Source: Fragum whitleyi
Lineage: Eukaryota > Mollusca > Bivalvia > Cardiida > Cardiidae
NCBI GenBank assembly: GCA_948146395.1
Contig: OX411544.1
Coordinates: forward strand, 95,591,232 to 95,655,231
Direction of reading: 5' to 3'
DNA length: 64,000 nt
Shown here: positions 53,931-64,000 of the stretch, piece by piece
How the letters are laid out: each line of letters opens with the position of its first letter
How positions within the stretch are numbered: the stretch's first letter is position 1
Notes under the pieces: generated by a model
Told to the model about the DNA's origin: nothing
The model's database searches: none
The model's input: only the letters and a program-made list of their open reading frames with translations
Made by a program: the position numbers and the translations under genes

Positions 53931-54710
53931 AAACAAGAGGACCATGATGGTCCTAGATCGCTCACCTGAGACTCTTTGACCCCTGGGACATCACAGTTTG
54001 CACCTGGGGAAGCCAACGTGTGATCCCAGGGTCTTGATATGAACAAACTTGGTAGAGGTCCACTAGATGATGCTACATTCAAAATATGAAAGCTGTCTAC
54101 CTTCTGGTTTCAGAGAAGAATATATTTGAAGATTTTTCGCCCTTTGGTTCTATGTAAAATGGTTGCGCCTGAGTAGAGCCCAAATGTGATCCTAGGGTCT
54201 TGATATGAACAAACTTGGTATAGTTACAATGGATGATGCTTCATACCAAATATGAAAGCTGTCTGTCTTTTGGTTTCAGAGAAAAGGATTTTTGAAGATT
54301 TTTCACCCTTTGATTCTATGTAAAAAGGTTGCGCCCGGGTGGATTCTAAATATGACTCCATGATTTTGATATGAACAAACTTGGTAGAGGCCCACTAGAT
54401 GATACCACATACCAAATATGAAAACTGCCTGCCTTCTGATTTCAGAGAAGACGATTTTTGAAGATTTTCTTATTTTCACCATTTTCGTTAAGGGTAAAGG
54501 GAGGGTTAATGGTGGATTTCATTTATTCAAACATTTTAGAGCTTGACCCAAGGAACATCCCTGCCAAATTTCACCAAGATTGGCCCACTGGTACAGGAGG
54601 AGAAATTGTTTAAAGAAATTGTGGACGACGAACGACGCACGACTGACGACGGACATTGGGCAATCACAATAGCTCACCTTGAGCACTTCGTGCTCAGATG
54701 AGCAAAAAAT
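53931..54710 (+). mobile_element. Pearl/Helentron-like element with ~166-bp tandem repeats
   Basis: It starts AAACAAGAGGACCATGATGG then TCC..ATCGCTCACCTGA. About 2.7 units of ~166 bp follow, marked by GGGTCTTGATATGAACAAAC at about 54030, 54197 and (diverged) 54360. Then come an ACGACGGAC tract, the hairpin GAGCACTTCGTGCTC and AGATGAGCAAAAAA. It is the best-preserved pair of ends in the window. Non-coding. Confidence 0.75.
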
Positions 54711-54999
54711 AATCATGTCTCACATCCATATAACGCATAACTAAAGACGTTGATCTTATTACCGCGTTAAATTTTGTAAAGTCAGAAATTGACCAAAGCA
54801 ACGTCGGGATAAACAATCAAAGTACTGACAGTACTGAAAGCCAGGTCTTGAGTACATGTAAATGGTTGAACTCGTTCTCCTTTCAGGGAGAAACAAAACA
54901 TAATAAAGTACAAAAAAGTAATTGTAACCTCAAATTTTAGAGACTTGCATAAAATCTCACAAAAGAAAAAAAAGCATTACAAAAATATACATACGCAAA

Positions 55000-55216
55000 A
55001 TCATGAGTTTTGGTTTAAACCTATTTATTTTACATCGATTGGGAAACAAGTTCTTACAACTTAGATTAATCCCTCTCGATTCTGCTTCCTGGAAAATTCA
55101 CCAGTACTCGCGCCGAATGTGTGGGCCAATGAAAGACCCAAGATCGATAGCCGCTCCCGGGAATCGAACTGGGTCAAGAGGCAGACGCTCTACCTCTAGA
55201 CCACGGACATCACACA
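55000..55216 (-). repeat. tRNA-derived SINE, Gly-like head
   Basis: Minus strand: CCGTGGTCTAGAGGTAGAGC (A box) and CCCAGTTCGATTCCCGGGAG (B box), 35-40 bases apart as in a real tRNA. A body with GAGTACTGGTGAATTTTCCA GGAAGC follows. The middle motif (GTACTGGTGA..CCAGGAA) is shared with family B although head and tail differ. Confidence 0.7.
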
Positions 55217-55224
55217 GTGTGTGA

Positions 55225-55770
55225 GTACATGAGTACATTGTATTGGTCAGAGGATATGAAGCACATCTAAAATAATAAAAAATCAAACGATAGAAAATTG
55301 TTTTCCTTTTTCTCTTGATGATATGCAGTACTTCCGAAATGATTGGTTGAGATAACCCTATATCACCCCATTAACTATTCAACGCCAGCATCTTGTATCC
55401 TGTAGCAGACGACTTTAGAATAGATTGATTCAAAAGCAAAATATGCTCCTAATGAGTCATTTGGTATAAAAAATCCAAAGATATTATAAAAATTCCAGAC
55501 GTATCAGCCCAGCAAAGCACACCGCTGTTGCGAAGGTCATGCTTATTGCTTAAAGACGTCGCATATGTTGCGTCTCAAATTATAAAAAAAAAATAATAAA
55601 AGAAAAAAGAAAAATAGAACTAATAGAAAAATGAGAGAACTTCTCAATATCTTGCCCCAAAATGATCCCTGGATCGGATCTTTGTTGAAATTTTTAGGGT
55701 GTTACAGACGTTAAAAAACTAAAAAAACAAAAAAACAAAAAAACAAAAAAAACAAAAAAAACCCCACTTG
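55225..55770. other. No gene seen
   Basis: It contains a run of AAAACAAAAAAACAAA up to 55760. Confidence 0.4.
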
Positions 55771-55862
55771 ATTCGCCGATTGTGCGCCTCGAACCCACGC
55801 CGCGAATGTACAAAAGTTTCTAGGCTTCAGATGTATACGTTAGGCTATGGCCACTCAGACTA
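55720..55862 (-). repeat. tRNA-derived SINE with A-rich tail
   Basis: Minus strand: GTCTGAGTGGCCATAGCCTAA (A-box region of Leu/Ser type) and GCGTGGGTTCGAGGCGCAC (B box). The tail on the minus strand is (GTTTTTTT)n. The T-rich side lies at 55722-55765. Confidence 0.5.
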
Positions 55863-55864
55863 AT

Positions 55865-56210
55865 CGTTAGAGAATTTTAAGACTATATATTATTGATTTC
55901 CTAAAATAGGATCCTTTCCTACGCGATTTACGATTGTGTAAAAATATTCATATAATTTACGGACCCAAAAGAATTGTCTTGTCTTTATTTTGATTTAACT
56001 AAAATGGCAGTTAAGTTAAAGCCGAAATGATACAGCAATTAGCGGTTTTCGGTCTGTACACACAAGGAACTACTTTCTGATTTTGGCGGTGAAGAGGTCA
56101 ACAATTTCCATCCCGTCTGGCAGCAATAAAGCCAGTATACTGAAAGTATACCTGGCTTTAAAAATGACGATGCAATGGATAAAGGATTTTTTTGATATTA
56201 TTGTAGGGTT
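55865..56210. other. No gene; small hairpin
   Basis: At 56127-56160 AAAGCCAGTATACT pairs with AGTATACCTGGCTTT. Nothing else recognised. Confidence 0.45.
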
Positions 56211-56217
56211 AAAACTA

Positions 56218-57377
56218 TACTGAACGCAAAAAGTTTAGTCGCACTTTTTATAACGTCACAAAGAAGTCAAACAATGTAACGAAGCAAAAGTTTCTATTCG
56301 AAATAGATTTGCCATCCTATTGGCTTACTTTTTGTCATAACTTTTTTAATTTCACTCTCAGACATACGTCTGACATGACGTAAATGTGGATTTTACGTAC
56401 TAAGTTGATAGCTGCGTGTAGCAAAATCAATTAATGTTCTTTCTTGATTTATTGGATTACTCTTATTCCGCGTAAACATTAAACACTATTATGCATTGCA
56501 TCCTTCGAAAAGAGCGAAGTTGTGACATGACGTAAATCAAATGGATAGCGCATGGACATATCGAATACGGTGTGCATATCTGGGAGGTGATGAAATTGCA
56601 TTTAGCTTCTGCGACTATCGTTTTTTATTATCATATGGTTCATTTGGAATAAATATTGACATAATATGACCCTATTACGTTTTACAGATCTTGTTAAACG
56701 ACAGAAGGAGGGCAGGCGAACGTCATGCCGTTACGTTAAATATGGAATGCTTTCATAATCCCAACTGATTTCAATTGGTGAAAACATCACTTAGGATCAT
56801 TCAAGTCTTATTTTCATCAATGGAAACCTATTGAAAAGAACCTACCAGTAAACAAATTAAATTAACACCACCGTGCCGTTAATCGAACGTTAGTGATCGC
56901 TTAACCAGAAAAGCGCAATTACCCAACTTCTTAGGTTAGATAGAAACAGAAGAAACTTTTTTCCTTCCTGATTAACAATATTCTGCAAAATTATCTCTGA
57001 TAAAAGAATTGTCGCATTTTTGTGAGTTCGGTGTAAAGATGATGATGAAGAGTCCTCAGAAATATCCCATACTCTAACCAACCCCTTTTTTATTGAAACA
57101 AGATACCCGAGGATGATGTTGGTCGCAAGAAACATTTTTTGTGATACAAATTGGAAGTAACGCCCCTTAATTAAACTGTGTGACTTTTCCATTCTACCGG
57201 TCTGTTCAAAATCATGTCATTGCGGTTGGCTATTTTCGTCTAACATAACAAAATTATTGGATTATGGGAAGAAATTGGACAGAATTATAATTAATGTCAT
57301 TCATTTTGTGAAAGATGAATCACATCCTGAAATATATTCCATCGAAGAGAAAACGAATAAACTTTTTGCGCTCAGTA
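56218..57377. mobile_element. Tc1-like DNA element, 1.16 kb, inactive
   Basis: The left end TACTGAACGCAAAAAGTTTA (after TA at 56216) is inverted at the right as TAAACTTTTTGCGCTCAGTA (before TA at 57378). TA flanks and length fit Tc1/mariner elements. I find no transposase motif in any frame, so it is a decayed or non-autonomous copy. Confidence 0.65.
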
Positions 57378-57639
57378 TAGTTGGAAAGCGTTCTGATGAA
57401 TAACTTCGCAATCTATGTTTGAATAAGTACCCAATGCTCTCTTTTTATGCAATAAAAGCGTCAATTCACGTTTTTAGGGTGCAACATTTGCGGAGACCGT
57501 CAAATAGTTCAACGCCCTCGTGCCATTTTTCGGATTTCTGCAAATGATATTAAATCCCTCAAAAACGTGAAATAACCCTATAGTAAATGACGATTTCTTT
57601 TTCTAAAAATGACCTGTTAATGAGAAACCATGGCGCTCT

Positions 57640-58030
57640 AAGGCACTTTGGTACCTCTATTGTTCTATCATTTCTTTTATATTGAACAAAGAAATACTTG
57701 TGAATACTTTCTTTCTTTGCTGAGGACATTTTTTTACCTTTCTGTTTGTCTGGTCATCTGTTTATTTGTGATTTTGTTTGTTCAGTTGTCCACCAATACC
57801 TTAACTTTCGCATTGTGTGAAGAGGATTTTTCAAGGTCAATGTTGTCTGAAAATTAAACTTAAGCCAAAACTTATGGATGGTAAGCGATAAAGCCTTCAT
57901 TTTTTTCCAATGACGGTAACTTTAATTTTTCAAGATCATTTTAAAAGCTTAACTTTGATTAAACCGTACAGTTTGAACTGTAAGTGATATAGCATTCTTA
58001 CTGCACGTCGCAATACCTCAAAGATGCTAA
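57640..58030 (+). repeat. Decayed pearl-like repeat fragment
   Basis: A CTGTTTGTCTGGTC-type tract, then ACTTATGGATGGTAAGCGAT AAAGCCTTCAT and TTTTTCAAGGTCAA. These resemble the 162-bp unit of the element at 2106-3094 (AACTTTTGAATGGTAAGTGA). Confidence 0.5.
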
Positions 58031-58035
58031 TTTAG

Positions 58036-58110
58036 GTAGTGGACCCGTAATAGCTCCGATACATTTCGGAGCTCATGATCTTTCACAATGTTGACAGAGG
58101 TTTCCTAATG
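58036..58110 (+). repeat. Short dispersed repeat shared with 43436-43495
   Basis: GTAGTGGACCCGTAATAGCT, then ATGATCTTTCACAATGTTGA and TTTCCTAATG. It overlaps a perfect 14-bp hairpin at 58096-58128 (GAGGTTTCCTAATG/CATTAGGAAACCTC). Confidence 0.62.
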
Positions 58111-58500
58111 AAAACCATTAGGAAACCTCGATTAAAATTGTTTAAGTCCATTACTACCTTAAGTCAAGTTCTTCAAACCAAGGGAAAAGTCTTGTGGTAT
58201 CCGTATGGCGATCGCAAGACAAAAGTAAATTTAGTGTTACATAAACACTTCGACGCGTCGGCGATGCGTCGCCGATATCTTTTGATGGAATCGGTGATAA
58301 AATCGACGACTTGTCGGCGACTGATCGGTGCATTGACCGATTCAGAAGGGGATTTAGGAAGAAAAAACTGTCGACTAACGTGTTATTCGGCGACGTCTTT
58401 TAGATTTGTGAAAGACAAAATTGTATCAACAACTTATCGCCGGAGATCGGCCGGGGTCCAGCCGAAGCTTTCACTTAATGTTCCCATTCACCTGACCTTG
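58111..58500 (+). other. GC-richer island with a 142-codon open frame, unassigned
   Basis: The frame 58075-58503 is one of the longest non-LINE frames in the window and its composition is less AT-rich (TCGGCGATGCGTCGCCGA, TCGCCGGAGATCGGCCGG). However, the frame begins inside the dispersed repeat, the peptide has no recognisable domain, and the region contains several TCGGCGA/TCGCCGA palindromic words. It is more likely part of a mobile element than a gene, but I cannot exclude coding. Confidence 0.3.
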
Positions 58501-58504
58501 TGAA

Positions 58505-59490
58505 TTTCTAAATGGTTCCGATCCGATGATTTCTCAGAAAGATACGGAAGCTAGGACATTTCCGTTTTCCATTTTTTCTATACCCTTAGAGATATTGAGC
58601 TAATTTTTGCTGTGTGAGCACGCATCATTGAGTTACAGTACAAGTTCGGGTTCGGTTCCGGTCCAATGATTTTTCAGGAAGATACGGATGCTGGACTTAT
58701 TTAGCTTTCCGGACTTTTTTCTTTACCCTTTGAGATATTCAGCTTTTTTTGTTGTGTGAGGCCTGACCACTGAGTTACAGAACAAGTTTCAGTTTGTTTA
58801 AGGTCCAATGATTTTTCAGGAAGATACGGATTCTGTACTTAGAAAATTAGTAATAGCTTTAAGTTTTCCGGACCTGTTTCTATAGATACCATAGGAGATA
58901 TTGACCTTATTTTGGGTTTGTGAGCCCGTATCATTGAGATACATAACAATTTCAAGTTTTGTGTCGGTTCAATATTTTTTCAGGGAGATACGGATGCTGG
59001 ACTTGGAGTTATGGAGAAAAATTTTGGGTTGTGAGCTCACAACAATGCGTTATAGAACAAGGTCGAGTTTGGCTCCTGTCCAATGATTTTTCAGGAAGAT
59101 ACGGATGCTTGACTTAGAAAATTACCAGGAAGTTTCAGTTTCCGGAATGTTTTTCTATACCCTTGGGGATATTGAGTTAATTTTGTGTGTGTGTGAGCCC
59201 ACATCAATGATTAACCGAACAAGTTTGGTTTCGTTCAATTGCTTTTTTCAGGTAAATATGGATGCTGGACTTTGAAAATTACTTGGAATTTTCAGTTTTC
59301 CAAACTACATTTTCTACATCATTGGAGATATTGGGCTAGTATCAATTTGGTATTATAACAGTCATACTAGCAAACACAACTTGCAGATAATTAGATTTTT
59401 TGGTGTTCAAGTGGACATCGAAGAGTTACAGAACAAGTTTGAGTTTGGTTCCAGATCATTGAACGATTTCAGATATACTGCAATTTGCTA
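58505..59490 (+). repeat. Degenerate tandem repeat, ~110-170 bp spacing, about 7 units
   Basis: Repeated boxes CAATGATTTTTCAGGAAGAT, ACGGATGCTGGACTT, TTTTCCGGAC and GAGATATTGAGCTAATTTT recur at about 58540, 58680, 58820, 58985, 59098 and 59255, with a last partial near 59440. No terminal motifs of a pearl-like element were found. Confidence 0.75.
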
Positions 59491-59491
59491 A

Positions 59492-60855
59492 TTTGTGACA
59501 GCAATGAACATTTACAGGTGTATAACAGTTAAACTTCCATTCCTCACTAAAGTTTCGAGATACATCAACTGATTTACCAATTCAGGTGATTAAAATTCCA
59601 ACTCCTTTGCAAATATCGTACATTTAAATGTGTGTGTGGGGGGGGGGGGGGGGGGGGTTTACTACGGATGTAATAGGACGGGTCCACCGATCCATAAAAT
59701 GGGCCGACTATACACTACAATTCTTAGATTAAACTAAATGAAAAAACATTTATGTATTATTGACACTCATTAGATATTCCTTTTGACCCTTAATAATAGT
59801 CGCAAAATATGACTTTATATAGAATTAAACTTGCGACTTTTAGATTTAAGTAAATGTAAATTACGTCTCATCAGGTGTACGGAAATTTACGGTACGGTTG
59901 TAGTAAGGTTGTTGTCCCTTGAACGGGTCATGAGTTCAAGCCGAAATATTGTCAAACATATATTTTTATTTCTTTTATCGGAGAACAGTTTTAATTACCT
60001 TTTTTGTTACAGTACTATTGCATTAGGTTATAAGTATTCTGTACAGATATCTTTCCGACAAACATTAATTTGATTTAATATTTGATAATTGCAAGGTGTT
60101 GTCCATTCATCGCCGGAAATCAAAACTGTGCATTGCGAGGTCGAAGTGGTAATGGAATGAATTATGTATCTCGTTTTTCTTGTCCAAATACACCACAAGT
60201 TGAAATATTGAAATGTATCTGTATTTTAGAGATGAAAAGATAGTTTTTCTTCAATTTATGACGGTATGAATTTAAAAGCTTGTCCATGGTTTGAATACTT
60301 TAATCGAATTCCTGTATAAGTGTGATAAGATTATCAATTTCAAAACCTTTCTTCCTTCCATTTCTTATGATTCACTATAATAAAGCAAATGAAATTTCTG
60401 CCAAATACTTAAACTTGTTTTCACTGAGGTATGCAACCAATTCTCAGCCGATCTGAATAAGTCAATAGCCTTGGTTGGTGCAAACAACTAAAATTGCATG
60501 ATAATGGAATAAAACAATATTAATTGCAACTGACAAATAACTAGTAGCAATTTTAAAGAAAAAATAAACAAAAAATCAAAACATTTATAAAAATCAAAAA
60601 GATAGAAATATGTTTCATTGTACTTCCCGGGTGTTGAACACGACCCGCCAAATTATCGTTTTACGGGAATGCGTCTGTAATTACTCTACTTAAACTTCGT
60701 TTAGTCAAAGTGACGCAATTCGAATAAAACGGTGAAATGAAATGAATTAATCTGCGGTAACACTCGCGCACTGACGGAATTAAGTGGGTGCCGGGTCATT
60801 TTAGATAAATAATATTCTAAAATTCTCGTGTGTATAAAATTAAAATAGGATTTAC
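59492..60855. other. No gene; poly-G tract
   Basis: A run of 18-20 G at 59639-59657. A tRNA-like B box (GAGTTCAAGCCG) lies near 59932. Otherwise unassigned. Confidence 0.4.
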
Positions 60856-60860
60856 TATAT

Positions 60861-61215
60861 GTGACCCGAAATGCGAAAAAGGACCATCCGGGTAGTGCTT
60901 AAAGTGTCGATGAAAATAGGATTTAATATATGTGACCCGTCATGCGAAAAGGGACCATCTGGGTAGTGCTTAAAGTGTCGATTAAAATAGGATTTAATAT
61001 ATGTGACCCGAAATGCGAAAAGGGACCATCTGGGTAGTGCTTAAAGTGTCGATTAAAATAGGATTTAATATATGTGACCCGAAATGCGAAAAGGGACCAT
61101 CTGGGTAGTGCTTAAAGTGTCGATTAAAATAGGATTTAATATATGTGACCCGAAATGCGAAAAATGACCATCCGGGTAGTGCTTAAAGTGCCGATCCTAT
61201 TGAGCCTGCGCGGAC
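60861..61215 (+). repeat. 71-bp tandem array built on a MITE end (5 units)
   Basis: The unit start GTGACCCGxxATGCGAAAAG occurs at 60861, 60932, 61003, 61074 and 61145, exactly 71 bp apart. Each unit is the ~50-bp terminus of family F plus ~21 bp of TAAAATAGGATTTAATATAT. The fifth unit continues into the rest of the MITE. Confidence 0.92.
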
Positions 61216-61379
61216 AGCGCAATCGGACTAGGGTAGTCACTCCTCGCGTTGCTTTGATTACCTGAATCTAGAATGATTAGTCTACCTTTTTGTGAAGGAA
61301 ACTCTGGTTGACCTGTACTGGAACCAATCTCTTTTTTCGATTTCTACATAACGGAGTCCCGTTTCCCTTGACGGATCAC
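61145..61379 (+). mobile_element. Family F MITE, copy 3 (parent of the array)
   Basis: Left end GTGACCCGAAATGCGAAAAA; right end TTTCCCTTGACGGATCAC. The interior has GCCTGCGCGGACAGCGCAAT, CTGAATCTAGAATGATTAG and CTCTGGTTGACCTG. The left end is repeated five times as the array at 60861. Confidence 0.72.
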
Positions 61380-61390
61380 GTATATATTTC

Positions 61391-63030
61391 GACGTTACGC
61401 AAGATACTGGTGACCCTTCGCGTTACAAATAGTATTGACGTCGGCGTAAACATAACGTTCCATTTTTACTAAACTTTTTTCACGCAAACATTTTTAAACG
61501 CTGTTAAACTTTGCCAATAATTGTGAAAATATTCAAACACAAAAAGTTTGTTATTTTTTATGACATAAAATGGACACTGATTTCCAAAGATTCCGGCGCA
61601 TACTCAGGGATATAATGCAGAGTAGGATCGTTTCGGTGTGATTTTGAAATACTCATCTAAGTAAAACTATGCGAGCGATAACAAATATTTCTAGTGGTTC
61701 AAAAATGTGATTTCTATTTACTAGAAATATGTATTTTCAAATTATTGATTAGATCTTATTATTTATATCAAGGACTTTCAATTAAGATTTGCATGGTAAT
61801 GCCAAAAAATCGCGTAAATCTGAACCGCTCGATCTTCCCTCTGAAGAAATCATACTTTGAATACAAATTTGATATTTTACTACTTTTTTATTCAGTTTGA
61901 TACTATGTTTTCTGTTTAGGGTCTTCTCAAACAGATCAGTTTATGACAGTATCATGATTTTTTTAATTATTATTTTTTTTTTTTTCATTTTGCTTTTATT
62001 TTCATAATGATTGAAGTTTGAATCTCTATCTTGTTTCTGTATATAATGCTTAAATTTGGAGCAGTTTAATTTATTTACTTCTAATTATCATAATAGTATC
62101 ATCGAGTGAAATAAAGTATAAAATACAATTTGTCAAATAAACTATGTAAAATGCGAATACGTTAAATCATATATATTCATCTTTGATACGGGAAAAAAAA
62201 TTAACGTCGCGTTATGAAAAACAACGTAGGTCGGACATTTTTTGGTGACTTTTGTATTTATCAATAAAATCATTACTATAAGGCATAGAATTAAAACAAT
62301 CATATTTTTGTTAACAGAAAAGAAAATGTATTTTTATGTAGAAAATTTAATTCAATGCGTCAAGTTAAAGATATAAAGAAAATGGATGGAAAATAGCAAT
62401 TTTTAATTATCAACGTCAAAAAATGACAGTGGGACATTTTTGGTGACTTTTGCATTTTGGCAATGCTTCTTAACGACAATTCAAAGAATAAATTTATTTA
62501 CATTTTTCGAATCTATAGAAAAAATGTATTTTTTTTATGTAAAAATCAGTTTGATAAGTGAACTTTACATAGAGCGGTATAGACAAGAACGCTAATTCAC
62601 CTACATCGTCGTTAAAGTGGGACATCTTTTATGTTTTTAATTAATCATTCGTGCGATCTTCATTTTTTCAACTACATTTTTAAAAAATATCACTGACGAA
62701 ACTAGAAACATTATAACTTCGTCCTGATACAAAATTATTATGATATTAACGGCTAGGTAATAAAGACAGCAAAATGAAAGATCTCGATCGGAGGAAAATG
62801 TAACGCGGGACACGTCGTTTTTACACTATTTTTAGACGTTTAGAAGGCAAAATACCCTATGCACAGTCATCATAATACGGATCTTACCAAATAATCATGT
62901 AGAATGTTATTTGATGCAAAGTTTGGTTTATATTTCATTAATTTCCGATGAAAAATACCGATTTTATAGCAAAAACAAGGTAACAATGTCGACGTTTTTG
63001 TAAAGTGTCACCAGTATCTTGCGTAACGTC
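61391..63030. mobile_element. 1.64-kb DNA element with perfect 24-bp inverted ends
   Basis: The first 24 bases (GACGTTACGCAAGATACTGG then TGAC) are repeated exactly, inverted, at 63007-63030. A possible 3-bp target duplication (TTC) flanks it. The interior has no transposase. It contains a degenerate ~195-bp tandem repeat (62220-62830) with GGGACATTTTTGGTGACTTT boxes. The superfamily is uncertain. Confidence 0.78.
62220..62830. repeat. ~195-bp degenerate tandem repeat inside the 61391 element
   Basis: TCGGACATTTTTTGGTGACTT at 62232, GGGACATTTTTGGTGACTTT at 62431, GGGACATCTTTTATG near 62613 and GCGGGACACGTCG near 62806. AT-rich spacers carry AAAATGTATTTTTxTATGTA. Confidence 0.65.
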
Positions 63031-63032
63031 TT

Positions 63033-63240
63033 CGTTTCCGTTCGATCCCCGATGGCGGCACCGATTCTTTCCGACTATTTTTCTCTTACCTATGTGAGGT
63101 AGCAGCTGAAGGCTAAGTAAGGATGTGACGGTAGTACTGGTGTGGGAAATAACAGGAATCTATTGTTAGGTGCTCAAGCCATCGCGAAAGAACTGAAAAA
63201 AATGTTGAAATCGGCGTAAAACCCCATTCAATCTATCAAT
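63033..63240 (+). repeat. SINE family B, plus-strand copy lacking most of the head
   Basis: It begins at the B box (GTTCGATCCCCGATGGCGGC), then TTCTTTCCGAC, GTGAGGTAGCAGCTGAAGGC and GTACTGGTGTGGGAAATAAC, and ends GGCGTAAAACCCCATTCAAT CTATCAAT. It lies two bases beyond the end of the 61391-63030 element. Confidence 0.75.
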
Positions 63241-63244
63241 ATAT

Positions 63245-64000
63245 TTAGATTCCGAATATTTTTACGAAACTCGTTTACAATAATTATGAAAGGATAAGTG
63301 TTTTCTAAAAATTTAGAGTTCTCAGTTTGTAAGCTCTATGAAATTCAGCTTTTTTTTCTTAACACTTTCCTGTTTTACAAAATTTTGGACCTGTCCATTT
63401 TCAAAGGTTTTGCAGACGAAAATTTAAAGTAGATTTAATTTGAAAAGTAACCATTCTGTAGGGTAGAAAATAGTGTGGAAAAAGAAGAAATTGCTTGTCA
63501 GAAGCAATATCTTCTTTTTTCACAATGTTTTCTCAATCATAAAATCACAGACACGTAAAAAGCAGGGATTTAACAGCAAAGGGTTAAATAAGGCATCAAG
63601 TTTCTCCCCCCCCCCCCCCCCCACTCCCTATCGAAAGATGATAATAAAAGAAAGAATGAAAAATAATTCGAGGTATCAATTTTTAAACTAATTTAATTTA
63701 TCTTCTCTCATTTCACTTTTTACACAAATTTGGTGTAGAAAATTGCTTGTTTCTGTCATTTTAAAAAAAACATGTACTGTAAGCATACACAATATTGCTG
63801 AACAAATGAATTGCTACTTGTCATTTAAAAAGGCGATTGACCAATCAAAACGCACATTTATAATGAGATGACTAGTTTTCCGCCATTTTGTCTCAAATGT
63901 ATGCATTGATGGGCGACTTAAAAGTCTTAACTACAGTATTCAAGTTGTATTTACGAGGAAAACCGTCGCCCTCTAACGATTATATAAGTTTTATTTCTCT
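63245..64000. other. No gene seen
   Basis: A poly-C run at 63606-63622. AT-rich to the window end. Confidence 0.4.

Noticed and set aside
55145..55200. Possible functional tRNA-Gly gene on the minus strand
   Set aside because: A and B boxes are good, but the acceptor stem does not pair and a SINE body follows, so it is called a SINE.
56890..57192. 100-codon minus-strand frame inside the Tc1-like element
   Set aside because: No DDE or helix-turn-helix motif visible; not in the position or length expected for a transposase.

Overview
This window looks like nuclear DNA from an invertebrate animal, most probably a bivalve mollusc. It is AT-rich, its genes are split by introns with canonical GT/AG borders, and most of it is transposon-derived. 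The bivalve guess rests on mobile elements that carry internal ~155-170 bp tandem repeats and share terminal motifs, like the 'pearl'/Helentron-type elements known from oysters and cockles. It also rests on tRNA-derived SINEs and LINEs with microsatellite tails. The species cannot be named from sequence alone.

Three spliced genes can be reconstructed, all on the minus strand. The first (5678-11910) has five exons and encodes a ~321-residue protein with an acidic stretch and a long C-terminal coiled coil. Its first exons derive from an internally duplicated ~96 bp module. Its last intron and the edge of exon 4 are duplicated at 1-925. The second (41622-43772) and third (48063-52964) are paralogues, each with three small exons and the same intron phases (1, then 2). 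They encode 98- and 91-residue proteins with a signal peptide, a very short ectodomain, one membrane helix and a juxtamembrane CCKK motif. The helix region aligns without gaps (17 identities in 30 residues from the shared E-V-W-K-L-V-V). I do not recognise the family, and this pair is the best candidate here for something undescribed.

Region by region: 0-3.1 kb holds a segmental duplication, MITEs, a SINE and a pearl-like element. 5.6-12 kb is the coiled-coil gene, with MITEs, a long foldback and a 22-bp minisatellite in its introns. 12-19 kb holds a pair of ~400 bp repeats, a GA microsatellite, MITEs and tRNA-headed SINEs. 19.25-22.85 kb is a nearly complete LINE (endonuclease, reverse transcriptase, C-terminal Cys/His motif) broken by frameshifts and one stop. 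23.0-24.0 kb is a mariner-like relic. 25.4-31.4 kb is a cluster of one MITE family with a central hairpin. 32.9-35.0 kb is a second, 5'-truncated LINE of the same family. 35.3-36.3 kb is a 28-bp minisatellite, and 37.3-39.1 kb holds two pearl-like elements. 41.6-53.0 kb holds the paralogous membrane-protein genes, with a LINE fragment, SINEs and MITEs between and inside them. 53.9-54.7 kb is another pearl-like element, 56.2-57.4 kb a Tc1-like element, 58.5-59.5 kb a degenerate tandem repeat, 60.86-61.2 kb a 71-bp tandem array seeded by a MITE end, and 61.39-63.03 kb a 1.64 kb element with perfect 24-bp terminal inverted repeats.

Splice models were built by eye from phase-compatible GT/AG sites. 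They have no transcript support.
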